This document shows, piece by piece, positions 39,615-47,676 of a stretch of 64,000 nucleotides of DNA. A program made the translations under genes and the position numbers. Positions within the stretch are counted from its first letter, which is position 1. Each line of letters starts with the position of its first letter. Under the pieces are notes generated by a model. The model did not search any database, was not told where the DNA came from, and worked only from the letters and a program-made list of their open reading frames with translations. Source of the DNA: Phycisphaerales bacterium (GTDB lineage Bacteria; Planctomycetota; Phycisphaerae; Phycisphaerales; UBA1924); the NCBI GenBank assembly GCA_029260345.1, contig JAJDDK010000006.1, positions 558,001 through 622,000 of the forward strand, in the 5' to 3' direction.

Positions 39615-41579
39615 ATGCTCTCACGCATCCCCATCAAGGTCTCTGCGCCACTGATCATCGGCCTGCCCGTTCTTGCGGTTGGGGTTGGGTTGTCCGCAAT
39701 GTGGAATGGACAATCCCACCGCGCGGTGCGCGAGCTGGCCGACAACGAGATTCTGCAGATTCACGCGTATGCGTCGTCCAAAGTCGGCGATGTGCTTTCG
39801 ATCCCTTTGCGCATTTGCGAAGTCAACGCGCACTTGATCCGCATTGGCGCGCTCGATCCTGAAGACCTTGAATCATGGCGACCGACGTTTGCACGGATTG
39901 GTCATTCGTTTGACGCCCTCAGCGCGATTTCGTGGGGCGCTCCGGACGGGCGAGCCGCCTGGATCAGCCGCTACCCGGATGGCTCCATCTACTGGGCGCT
40001 CAAGAATGATCCTTCCTCCCCGATGATGTACGAGTGGCGCGTTGACGAGACCGGCGCCATTCCGCTGCGGACTTCGAGCGAGTTTGAGTTTGATGTGACG
40101 ACGCGGCCGTGGTTCACCGCGCCGCGCGATGCGGGTGGGGCGACGTGGAGTGAGCCGTTTGTGTGGGTTGGAGGCGAAGGCGCCGAGACAACGCTTGGCA
40201 TTGCTTACGGCATTCCGATTTATGGCATGGACGGTGAGTTCGTCGGCGTGATCGATGCGGACTTTTCCCTCAATGACTTGTCAGCGTTCTTGCAGACCAT
40301 TGAAATTGGAAAGACCGGCGTCGCGGCGCTGTTCGATGATGGCGGCCACCTTCTGGCCACTTCGTCCCATCACGACATCGCAACATCTGAAGGCGAGCGC
40401 CTGCATGCAAGCGAATCAGAGCACGCGCTTATCGCGGCGACTTCGGAATATGCGGCCGGCGCTGATCACGAAGCTGATCGCCTTTCGACCATGGAAATTG
40501 AAGGCGAAACGCACCTCATTCACATCGCCCCAATCGGTCACGACATTGGGCTGAACTGGTCGCTCGCGACGATTGTTCCCGAAAGCGACTTTGTCGGCGG
40601 GATCGAAGCGAGTCTGCGGCGAAGCTCAATCGCGTCTATTGTCGCGGTCGGGCTTGCCGTCATGGTCGGATTCATGGCGGCTCGGTGGCTGGTTGGCCCC
40701 CTGCTCACGCTGGTGACCGCGGTGCGCCGCATCGGACAGGGCGATCTCGACACGCGCGTCGAAATGCGGCATGCGCCGGAATACACCAACCTTGCTGACG
40801 AAATCAACGAAATGGCGATCGGTTTGCAAGACCGCCTGCGCATGCGCGAATCGCTTTCGCTGGCGATGGAAGTGCAGAAGAATTTGCTTCCTGCCAGTGA
40901 GCCGAAGATCAAAGGCCTCGACGTCGCTGGGCACAGCACGTATTGCGATGAAACCGGCGGTGATTACTACGACTACCTCGACGTCAGCGATGTTGACGAT
41001 GACTCCGTCGTCGTCGCGATGGGCGACGTCATGGGGCACGGCGTCGCCGCGGCGATGCTGATGGCGACGGCGCGGGGCGTGCTGCGCAGTCGCTGCACCA
41101 CGGCAGGGTCACTCGCGGACTTCCTCGGTCATCTCAATGAAATGCTCGTGCATGACACCGCCGGTCAGCGTTTTATGACGATGCAGCTCCTGACCATCTC
41201 TTCGAGCCGCCATGTGATGCGCTGGGCCAGCGCCGGGCACGGGCCGCCGATCGTCTACGAGCCAAAGACGGATTCCTTCCCGGAATACGAAGGCGGCGGG
41301 CTTCCCCTCGGCGTGATGGAAGGCGAGGATTACGAGGAATACGAAGAGACCGGCGTTGGAAAGGGCTGCATCATCCTCGCCGCGACGGACGGGCTGTGGG
41401 AAGCGAAGAATGAAGAGAACGAGCTCTACGGCATGGAGCGCGTGCACAAATTGATTCGCGCCAATGCAAAGAAGAAGTCACGCGAGATCAGCGAAGCCAT
41501 CCGTGATGCGCTGGCGCGGCACCGAGGTGAATCCGCTCCGGATGATGATTTGACGTTTGTGGTGGTGAAGGTGGAGTAG
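39615..41579 (+). CDS. Membrane Cache-HAMP-SpoIIE (PP2C-type) serine phosphatase
   Basis: 654 residues. TM1 about 13-31, a large extracytoplasmic double-Cache-like sensor (about 35-335; FDVTTRPWFTAPRDAGGATW and GVIDADFSLNDLSAFLQ are Cache signs), TM2 about 342-365, HAMP (residues 366-420, GQGDLDTRV), a short helix EVQKNLLPASEP, then a PP2C/SpoIIE domain with the metal Asp motifs ETGGDYYDYLDV, VAMGDVMGHGVAAAMLMA, WASAGHGPP, and DDDLTFVVVKV at the end. An RsbU-like output, probably dephosphorylating an anti-sigma antagonist; the partner is not in the window. Not a histidine kinase. Confidence 0.9.
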   Translation: MLSRIPIKVSAPLIIGLPVLAVGVGLSAMWNGQSHRAVRELADNEILQIHAYASSKVGDVLSIPLRICEVNAHLIRIGALDPEDLESWRPTFARIGHSFDALSAISWGAPDGRAAWISRYPDGSIYWALKNDPSSPMMYEWRVDETGAIPLRTSSEFEFDVTTRPWFTAPRDAGGATWSEPFVWVGGEGAETTLGIAYGIPIYGMDGEFVGVIDADFSLNDLSAFLQTIEIGKTGVAALFDDGGHLLATSSHHDIATSEGERLHASESEHALIAATSEYAAGADHEADRLSTMEIEGETHLIHIAPIGHDIGLNWSLATIVPESDFVGGIEASLRRSSIASIVAVGLAVMVGFMAARWLVGPLLTLVTAVRRIGQGDLDTRVEMRHAPEYTNLADEINEMAIGLQDRLRMRESLSLAMEVQKNLLPASEPKIKGLDVAGHSTYCDETGGDYYDYLDVSDVDDDSVVVAMGDVMGHGVAAAMLMATARGVLRSRCTTAGSLADFLGHLNEMLVHDTAGQRFMTMQLLTISSSRHVMRWASAGHGPPIVYEPKTDSFPEYEGGGLPLGVMEGEDYEEYEETGVGKGCIILAATDGLWEAKNEENELYGMERVHKLIRANAKKKSREISEAIRDALARHRGESAPDDDLTFVVVKVE

Positions 41580-41601
41580 AGGCAGCGACGCACCTTCCAA
41601 C

Positions 41602-41642
41602 GGCGCCGTGGTCTTGCCATCGGCCGACAAGACCACGGCGCC
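41602..41642 (+). terminator. Strong 15-bp hairpin after the SpoIIE phosphatase gene
   Basis: A perfect 15-bp stem (41602-41616 with 41628-41642) and an 11-base loop 23 bases after the phosphatase stop. It is followed by CTTTGG rather than a long T-run, so termination strength is uncertain. Confidence 0.6.
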
Positions 41643-41657
41643 TTTGGAAAAGCGCGC

Positions 41658-41689
41658 AAAAAAGCGCCGCGGAGCCTCCACGGCGCTTT
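41658..41689 (-). terminator. Intrinsic terminator after the sulfatase gene
   Basis: A 9-bp stem (AAAGCGCCG 41661-41669 with CGGCGCTTT 41681-41689) with an 11-base loop that can extend by a few pairs. On the minus strand it is followed by six T (41658-41663). It lies 30 bases after the sulfatase stop, converging on the hairpin of the phosphatase gene. Confidence 0.75.
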
Positions 41690-41718
41690 GAGTTGGTCAT
41701 TCAAATCACGTCAGACGA

Positions 41719-44205
41719 TCAGTTGTTCATCGTCCGAATCATCGCGGCTTTCTTCGCTTCATCAGCCGGCGCCATCTGGCTCGGTCCGAGTTTGAAATGA
41801 ACCTTGCCAAGTTGTCCGGTGAACTTGAACGGCAGCTTGTAGTCGTCGTTCAACGGCGTGCGCGTGTCCATGCCGACGTCGAGCGATTCATCAATCGTGA
41901 GAATGGCGGGAATTGAGCCCGGCATCTTGACGGTGTCCACGGTCTTGCCGTCCACCTTGAAGACACCCGTGCCGCCCTTGCCCATGCCGGGGCCGTCGTA
42001 GGTGAAGTCAAACTCGATTGTGTGCTTGCCGCGCGAGAGGGCGCTGGCGCCTTCCCATCGGAAGTGATGCAGGCCGAGCAGGTTGTACGAGAACACCGGC
42101 TTGCCTTCGAGCAGATACATCCCGTATCCGCCGAATCGTCCGCCGCATGTGACGATCATGCCCTCGCCGCCGCCATTGGGGACGGTGATGTCAGCGGTGA
42201 TCGTGAAGGATCGGGCGAGAATGTTCGGCGCGGCGCTGTTGGGAATGCCGTTCATCTCCGTCGTGTAGGTGAACTCAGAGAGGCCGGCGGTGTAGCTCGG
42301 TTTGGGCGAAAGAATGCGCGGCAGGATTGAATTGTCCAGCGGAAGCACGTTGTACTTCGACGCTTCCACCCAGAAGAGGTCCTGCAATTCGCGCAGCTTG
42401 TCCGGGTTCTTCTTCGCAAGGTCGTTCATCTGGGAGAAGTCGTCGTCAATGTTGTACAGCTCCCAGTTGTAGCCGCTCACGACGTTGGGGAACTTCGCCA
42501 GGCCCATGAGCCACGGCGGCGCCGGCGGGGTCGTCGTCGCGACCCAGCCTTCGTGATACAGCGCGCGGTTGCCGAACATTTCGAAGTACTGCGTCGTGCG
42601 ATGGGACGGCGCCTTCGCGTTTTCTTTGTCCCACGTGTACACCATCGAAACGCCTTCGATCGGTTTCTGCTTGATGCCGTCCACCATGTCGGGCGCCGGG
42701 ATGCCGGTCGCTTCGAGGATCGTCGGGACGACGTCGATGAAGTGGTGGAACTGCGTGCGGATGCCGCCCACGTCCTTGATGCGCTTCGGCCACGCCATCG
42801 TCATGCCCTGGCGGGTGCCGCCGAAGTGCGAGGCGACCTGCTTGGTCCACTTGAACGGCGTGTCAAACGCCCACGACCATGCGACCGACATGTGCGGCGT
42901 CGTTTCCGGCGAACCCCACACGTCGTAGAACTTCATCTGCTCTTCAACCGGGACATCAATGCCCTGAATCGCGGCCATATCGAACGGCGTGCCGATCGTT
43001 GAGCCCTCGGCGCTCGAACCGTTGTCACCACTGATGTAGATGATCAACGTGTTGTCGAGCTTGCCCATGTCTTCGACCGCTTGAATGACGCGGCCGATTT
43101 CGTAATCGGTGTAGGCGACGTACGCCGCGAAGACTTCAGCCTGGCGCGCGAAGAGTTTCTTCTCCTGCGCGGTGAGCGTGTCCCACTTGGAAAGTTTGGC
43201 GCCGTTGAATTCGGGCTGTCCGTCCGGCCACGGAGTGAGCTGAGTGCCGGGCGGGATCACGCCGAGTTTTTTCTGGTTGGCGAAGATCTGCTCGCGCAGT
43301 TCGTTCCAGCCCATGTCGAACTTGCCCTTGAACTTGTCGATCCACTCCTGCGTGGGCTGGTGCGGGGCGTGCGTCGCGCCGGGCACGTAGTAGCAGAAGA
43401 ACGGCTTGTCAGGTGCGGTTGCGTTGAGTTGATTCAGGTACTGAATCGCATCGTCCGCCATGCCGGTGATGAGGTTGAAGTTCGGGTCTTCGCGCCACGG
43501 ATGGATCTGCGTGTGGCCGCGGAAGAGCCACGGCGTCCACTGGTCGGTCTCGCCGCCCATGAAGCCGTAGAAGTAGTCAAAGCCCATGCCGCTGGGCCAC
43601 TGATCGAACGGCCCTGCCACGCTGTACTGATAGTCCGGCGTGTTGTGGTTCTTGCCGAACCATGAGGTCGCGTAACCATTCTCGCGGAGGATGTTGCCGA
43701 TGGTGGCGTTGTCCGGCCCGATGATGGAGTCGTAGCCGGGGTAGCCGGTGGCCTGTTCCGAAATCACACCGAAACCAACCGAATGGTGATTGCGCCCGGT
43801 GATGAGCGCGGCGCGCGACGGCGAACACAGCGCGGTGGAGTGCATCTGCGTGTAGCGCAAACCCATCTTCGCGATGCGATCCATCGTCGGTGTCGGGATG
43901 ACGCCGCCGAAGGTGTCGTAAATGCCGTAGCCCTGATCGTCGGTCATGATCAGGAGCACGTTGGGCGCGCCCTCCGGCGGGACGATGTTCGCCGGCCAGA
44001 ACGGTTTGGAGTCTTTCGCGTCCAGACCAATCTTGCCGCCAAAGGGCGGCGCCGGCGCCGGGAGATAGCTGCCGTCAATCGTGGTCGTGGCGCTTGGAGA
44101 ACCGGGCTCGCCGGTCGTTTGTTGTTTGTTCTGCGCGCACGCAGAAAACGTGGCGCCGACAAGCACCGCGGCTGCCGCAGCACGCGCGGCGAAGTGCAGT
44201 TTCAT
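41719..44205 (-). CDS. Arylsulfatase-type lipoprotein with C-terminal lectin-like domain
   Basis: 828 residues. Signal peptide with lipobox FSAC (Cys23). Sulfatase domain from about residue 80: metal Asp89/Asp90 in LIMTDDQGYG, the formylglycine motif Cys127 in LCSPSRAALITGRN, FGKNHN (Lys/His), then YISGDNGSS metal strand (Asp-Asn). From about residue 640 to 820 there is a concanavalin/LamG-like beta domain (SYNLLGLHHFRWEG, HTIEFDFTYDG). The Cys must be oxidised by a formylglycine-generating enzyme not in the window. Family known for desulfating algal/host polysaccharides; substrate unknown. SD GGGGA lies about 10 bases before the ATG. Confidence 0.88.
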   Translation of the reverse strand: MKLHFAARAAAAAVLVGATFSACAQNKQQTTGEPGSPSATTTIDGSYLPAPAPPFGGKIGLDAKDSKPFWPANIVPPEGAPNVLLIMTDDQGYGIYDTFGGVIPTPTMDRIAKMGLRYTQMHSTALCSPSRAALITGRNHHSVGFGVISEQATGYPGYDSIIGPDNATIGNILRENGYATSWFGKNHNTPDYQYSVAGPFDQWPSGMGFDYFYGFMGGETDQWTPWLFRGHTQIHPWREDPNFNLITGMADDAIQYLNQLNATAPDKPFFCYYVPGATHAPHQPTQEWIDKFKGKFDMGWNELREQIFANQKKLGVIPPGTQLTPWPDGQPEFNGAKLSKWDTLTAQEKKLFARQAEVFAAYVAYTDYEIGRVIQAVEDMGKLDNTLIIYISGDNGSSAEGSTIGTPFDMAAIQGIDVPVEEQMKFYDVWGSPETTPHMSVAWSWAFDTPFKWTKQVASHFGGTRQGMTMAWPKRIKDVGGIRTQFHHFIDVVPTILEATGIPAPDMVDGIKQKPIEGVSMVYTWDKENAKAPSHRTTQYFEMFGNRALYHEGWVATTTPPAPPWLMGLAKFPNVVSGYNWELYNIDDDFSQMNDLAKKNPDKLRELQDLFWVEASKYNVLPLDNSILPRILSPKPSYTAGLSEFTYTTEMNGIPNSAAPNILARSFTITADITVPNGGGEGMIVTCGGRFGGYGMYLLEGKPVFSYNLLGLHHFRWEGASALSRGKHTIEFDFTYDGPGMGKGGTGVFKVDGKTVDTVKMPGSIPAILTIDESLDVGMDTRTPLNDDYKLPFKFTGQLGKVHFKLGPSQMAPADEAKKAAMIRTMNN

Positions 44206-44610
44206 GATTCTCAGTCCCCTTAAATAACCGTGTGCATCCCGCCCCTCGCAGGATTGGGGTCGAACACATCAGTGTGAACCGTCTGAATCCTAAAAATACT
44301 GGGGGCGGGCTGGGGGGACAACTCGAGGGGAAAACGCGGTGATTGGTCTTCGTGAGGGATGAATGCGGGTGATTGGGTTTTGTTTTTGGCTGTCGAGGTT
44401 CGATGTGCCGTGGTCTCGCTGAAGGCGAGGCGATGAAGGTGGCTGCACACGCAACGCACGACCCGGTCTGCGACCGGACCATGGCACATAGACTCGGTGC
44501 TCCCTAGTGATCAAACCCGGCCACCTGCCTAAGCCTTGTGCGTCATGAAAGGCTTTAATGCTTGTGAATTACGGCTTTAGCGGAAGCAGTTTGCTCGCCC
44601 AGGCCTAATC
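44206..44610. other. Intergenic region at the left edge of the AT-rich cassette
   Basis: 405 bases between the divergent sulfatase and phosphotransferase-fold genes. The first 300 bases are of host-like base composition with no gene found; about position 44510 composition shifts to AT-rich. No transposase remnant, tRNA or direct repeat with the right edge was recognised. It must contain the promoters of both genes, but none stands out. Confidence 0.5.
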
Positions 44611-45828
44611 ATGCGTCTGGAAACCTTGACGCGAGGTGAGCTTGGAAAGGAATTGCTAGATTATTTGAAAGTCTATTCCGCCCTTCACAGACGAGCTTCG
44701 ACCATGAAAACTGTCGTGTTTGATCATCTAAATCTCAATGATGCAAGTCGAACCCTCATATCCAAAGCCATTGACCCTTCGCAGCACGTCTTCTTGGCCG
44801 CGTTAGACAAGGGACTTAGCGGTTCATCGGTTTGGCTCGCGCGATGGCCTGTTCATCCATCTATCCAATCGAAGTATCATGTGTTTAAAATTGGACCAGC
44901 TTCAAAATTAACCCGAGAGCATGATGCTATTGTAAAGATTGTTTCACGCATTGAAAAAGGTTTTCCAAATGTAGAGTTCATTCAATCCGAAAACGATGAA
45001 CTTGATCTTGCATTGTTGCTCCAGGAATTCGTCGGAACTTCCGACGGTGCTGTCAGGAATCTCAAGTCATATTTTGCTCGTGCCAAACCATCCGAAGCAG
45101 AAGGCGTGATTAACAAATTATATTCCGAGCGACTTCATGCATGGCATTATGAAGTGAAGTCGGCACAGCATAATCACGACGAAGGCACGCCTCCAAGTAC
45201 ATATGCGGAGGCGTTGGATTGGTGGGTTAGTCGAGCTAATATCAATGAGGCCGCAGAAAGCGTTGGAAAGTCTAGTATTGAAAAACTGCTGGGTGAAAAA
45301 TTTGGCTTTTCAATTGACTCATTACAGCATGAACTTGGGCGGTTGGCGAGCTTGGCCGATACATTTCCCATGGGGCCAGTGCATGGGGATCTTCATGCAC
45401 AGAATATACTTTTGGATTCCTATGATCAAATTCAGGTAATTGATTATGGATGGACCAGTTTTCGTTGGAGGGCAATTGATTTTTTAATGTTAGAGTGCTC
45501 ACTCAAATTTCTCGTCGCACCGAATTACGTTGACATCAATGATTTGTTATTGCTTGATGACGTTGTTGAGGCGGGATCAATGATTGATTTTGTTCGCCTA
45601 AATGAATGTCGCTATGGTGAACGTCTTGAATCAATTGCTAGAGCGGTGCGGGCAATTCGGCATCATGCTCTTACGTCTGGGGCGAGTTCAACAATTTTAC
45701 AGTACAGGCGAGGTTTAGCAATGCTAATGAATGGGTTGACTTCGCTTCCCGGTGATGTGAACAAAGCCTATCTTCTTTGTAGTCTCGCGAGGACGATGAA
45801 TCAGGTGCGCTGCGATGAAGAGAACTAA
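44611..45828 (+). CDS. Phosphotransferase (APH/kinase-fold) protein, first gene of AT-rich cassette
   Basis: 405 residues. Residues 1-70 are a helical N-terminal region. The N-lobe follows: LDKGLSGSSVWLARW is the nucleotide-binding strand-turn, Lys93 in HVFKIG and Glu in LTREHDAI would be the salt bridge. The C-lobe carries PVHGDLHAQNILLD with catalytic Asp260 and Asn265, and Asp278 in QVIDYGWTSF as the DFG-like metal ligand. This layout is APH/choline-kinase-like rather than protein-kinase. All catalytic residues are present, so it should be an active ATP-dependent kinase of an unknown small molecule or protein. AT-rich codon use differs strongly from neighbours. Overlaps the next gene by 14 bases. 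Confidence 0.7.
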   Translation: MRLETLTRGELGKELLDYLKVYSALHRRASTMKTVVFDHLNLNDASRTLISKAIDPSQHVFLAALDKGLSGSSVWLARWPVHPSIQSKYHVFKIGPASKLTREHDAIVKIVSRIEKGFPNVEFIQSENDELDLALLLQEFVGTSDGAVRNLKSYFARAKPSEAEGVINKLYSERLHAWHYEVKSAQHNHDEGTPPSTYAEALDWWVSRANINEAAESVGKSSIEKLLGEKFGFSIDSLQHELGRLASLADTFPMGPVHGDLHAQNILLDSYDQIQVIDYGWTSFRWRAIDFLMLECSLKFLVAPNYVDINDLLLLDDVVEAGSMIDFVRLNECRYGERLESIARAVRAIRHHALTSGASSTILQYRRGLAMLMNGLTSLPGDVNKAYLLCSLARTMNQVRCDEEN

Positions 45829-46447
45829 AGAATCAAACCTTCTACAGGGTCCGTATGATCATTTGTACAGCGCGACGCAGTATCTTTGGCCGCTGAGGCC
45901 CGGGCGAATGGTCAAGCGTGCAGTTGAGATCGCTAGTCCTGGTCGGGCGCTCGATTTGGGTTGCGGTGATGGCAAGCATCTCGTTTATCTTCAAGAAATG
46001 GGATGGTGCGTAGATGGGGTCGACATCAGTCAAATAGCACTGGCAAAAGCTCGTGAGCGAATAGCGACTCACTGCGGCTTGTTGTCGGGGAATTTGCTTT
46101 GTAATGACGTGGTGAGTGCGCCAATAAATTTACAGCAGTATAAATTAATCATAATGTATGGACTTTGTCATTGTCTTGATGAAAGAAAATATCTTAGCTT
46201 ATGGAATAATATCCGATCGAATGCAACGCATGGGACAATTGTCGCCTATGCATCATTTGACGATGGCTTGCCGATACCTAAAGAGCATGGGACTGGTGCG
46301 CTATACTTGCGTTCTCGCGAGAGAGTGCTCTCTAGTTTTGGCGGAATGACGGTTCACTGTACTGAAACTGGCACTATTCAAGAGCGCCATGGGGCGGGTG
46401 AGTTACACGAACATTCGATGACTTGGGTATTAGCGGAGGTCGTTTGA
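45815..46447 (+). CDS. Class I SAM-dependent methyltransferase (TehB/Methyltransf_11-like)
   Basis: 210 residues. SAM-binding motif I ALDLGCGDGKHLVYL (about residues 44-59), motif II acidic residue in VDGVDISQIALAKAR, and motif IV-like KLIIMYGLCHCLDE (about 110-123). The N-terminus GPYDHLYSATQYLWPLRPG and the small-molecule-type core suggest a metabolite or lipid rather than DNA target; no DNA target-recognition domain is present. Its start lies 14 bases inside the kinase gene and its stop shares a base with the next gene's ATG. The same AT-rich composition indicates joint acquisition. Confidence 0.72.
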   Translation: MKRTKESNLLQGPYDHLYSATQYLWPLRPGRMVKRAVEIASPGRALDLGCGDGKHLVYLQEMGWCVDGVDISQIALAKARERIATHCGLLSGNLLCNDVVSAPINLQQYKLIIMYGLCHCLDERKYLSLWNNIRSNATHGTIVAYASFDDGLPIPKEHGTGALYLRSRERVLSSFGGMTVHCTETGTIQERHGAGELHEHSMTWVLAEVV

Positions 46448-46974
46448 TGACGAGTCGATGGTTTATCTCAGGCTTGCCTGCGTCAGGCAAGACTACAGTC
46501 GCGAAGCATTTAAGCAGGCTGACCAGTGCTCCAGTTGTAGATGTGGGCGATGTCCTTCGCGAAGCGCTGGCGGGTGAAGGAGTTTTGTGCGAGCATCGTT
46601 CCGAAATTGGCCCAAAATTTATTAAACAATTCGGGCGGGATTCAATACATTTTCCGATCATAGCGAAAGTACGCCAGAAAGAAGATGTGATTGTTGATGG
46701 TGTGCGGCTGCCGAATACTTTGAGTGAATGTAAAAAGGCGATCAAATGCCGGACATTATATGTGCATGCCGATGACAAGGAGCGGAAAGAACGCAAATTG
46801 AGCGCGCTGACAAGAAATGGGTTACCAGTTTCTGAAGCTATTTTGAAATGGAACGAGTATTCACTGTTTGACGATGAAGCAAGGGGAGCGCGTTATGTTG
46901 CAGATGAAGTAATCGAGAATACGCAGAGTCTAGATGAGCTATTTCAGAGAATAAGGGCGCTGCTTGTCGTGTGA
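46447..46974 (+). CDS. P-loop kinase-like protein (AAA_18/UPF0200-like), third cassette gene
   Basis: 175 residues. Walker A at the N-terminus: FISGLPASGKTT (Lys15). Then VVDVGDVLREAL, the adenylate-kinase-like lid helix, a Walker B-like strand DVIVDGVRLPN, and TLYVHADDKERKERKLS with basic residues as in dephospho-CoA kinase/AAA_18 proteins. The layout resembles archaeal UPF0200 and nucleotide kinases such as phage dNMP kinases; substrate unknown. ATG 46447 overlaps the methyltransferase stop (TGATG); an upstream in-frame start at 46423 is possible. Closes the cassette; no gene follows on this strand. Confidence 0.7.
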   Translation: MTSRWFISGLPASGKTTVAKHLSRLTSAPVVDVGDVLREALAGEGVLCEHRSEIGPKFIKQFGRDSIHFPIIAKVRQKEDVIVDGVRLPNTLSECKKAIKCRTLYVHADDKERKERKLSALTRNGLPVSEAILKWNEYSLFDDEARGARYVADEVIENTQSLDELFQRIRALLVV

Positions 46975-47076
46975 GAAGGCAGATCTTGCTGAGCATGTTT
47001 GTAAAAGCTTGGAGGTATACTTGGAAAAAAGACAAAGCTCATCGCGTATTTGAAGGCCATTCTAGGAATCGTGATT

Positions 47077-47448
47077 TCATTGTTCAGCCCGCGCATGCTT
47101 CTCCGCCGCAGTCAGCATTTTCTCGTACCGCTCCTGCGGCAGGCCGAGTTTGTCGGCGAAGTGTTGGAGGACGACGCGTTCGGATTGAGTCAGCACGCCG
47201 TCGGCGATGGCGACCTGGAAGAGGGCCTTCATGGTCTCGTCGGGGTCGGTCTTGAAGATGTCGAACTGGGTTTGAAAGAAAGACGGGTCTTCGCTGGCGC
47301 GGTTGATCATGGCTTGCAGCGAGGCGCCGCCGACGCCGGCGTTTTCGGCGAGTCGTTTGAGGAGCGGGTGCTCGGCGCCGCAGACTTCGCCGTCGATTCC
47401 GGCGACGCAGCAGGCGGCACGGAGGACTTCGACGTGTCGCATGGGCAT
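47077..47448 (-). CDS. TerB-like (DjlA N-terminal-type) helical protein
   Basis: 123 residues, all helical. The TerB family pattern includes VAGIDGEVCGAEHPLLKRLAEN near the start and VAIADGVLTQSERVVLQHFA near the end, each with Asp-Gly at a helix turn (metal-binding-like). Function unknown; TerB proteins sit in tellurite-resistance and membrane-stress modules. ATG 47448 is the only good start. It lies just right of the AT-rich cassette, with normal host composition. Confidence 0.7.
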   Translation of the reverse strand: MPMRHVEVLRAACCVAGIDGEVCGAEHPLLKRLAENAGVGGASLQAMINRASEDPSFFQTQFDIFKTDPDETMKALFQVAIADGVLTQSERVVLQHFADKLGLPQERYEKMLTAAEKHARAEQ

Positions 47449-47484
47449 GGTGCGGCTCCTTCTCTGGGGCGGTCGCAGTCTAGC

Positions 47485-47628
47485 TCACCGCAGAGGCGCA
47501 GAGGGCGCGGAGATGAGAATTGGGCAGTGGTCCAGAATCGCTGGAATACTGTGGCCTGCGGCAAGTCTCGATCCTTCTCTCCTCAAATTCAAATCTTTCT
47601 CTCAGTGATCTCTGCGCCTCTGTGGTGA
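47485..47628. repeat. Dispersed inverted-repeat element (TTCACC.CAGAGGCGCAGAG arms)
   Basis: A 19-bp near-perfect inverted repeat: left arm TCACCGCAGAGGCGCAGAG at 47485-47503, right arm CTCTGCGCCTCTGTGGTGA at 47610-47628 (one mismatch), separated by 106 bases. The sequence type is a common non-coding mobile-repeat remnant in bacterial genomes. No open reading frame inside; no target duplication identified. Confidence 0.7.
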
Positions 47629-47634
47629 ACCTCC

Positions 47635-47655
47635 GGACGGGCGAGACGCCCGTCC
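47635..47655. repeat. Palindromic GGACGGGC repeat element
   Basis: GGACGGGC 47635-47642 pairs with GCCCGTCC 47648-47655 around a 5-base loop, 8 bp perfect. A near-identical copy (two differences) occurs inside bioF at 48615-48635. Lies between the TerB-like gene and the bioF 3' end. Confidence 0.7.
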
Positions 47656-47676
47656 CACCGACCATGTTGCATTTCC

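Noticed and set aside
44206-44510. Possible small RNA or riboswitch upstream of the sulfatase
   Set aside because: I found no conserved riboswitch core or strong terminator hairpin; only short G-rich stretches.
46971-47255. 94-codon plus-strand open frame after the P-loop gene
   Set aside because: Its second half is antisense to the TerB-like gene, and the first half shows no motif or good ribosome-binding site.
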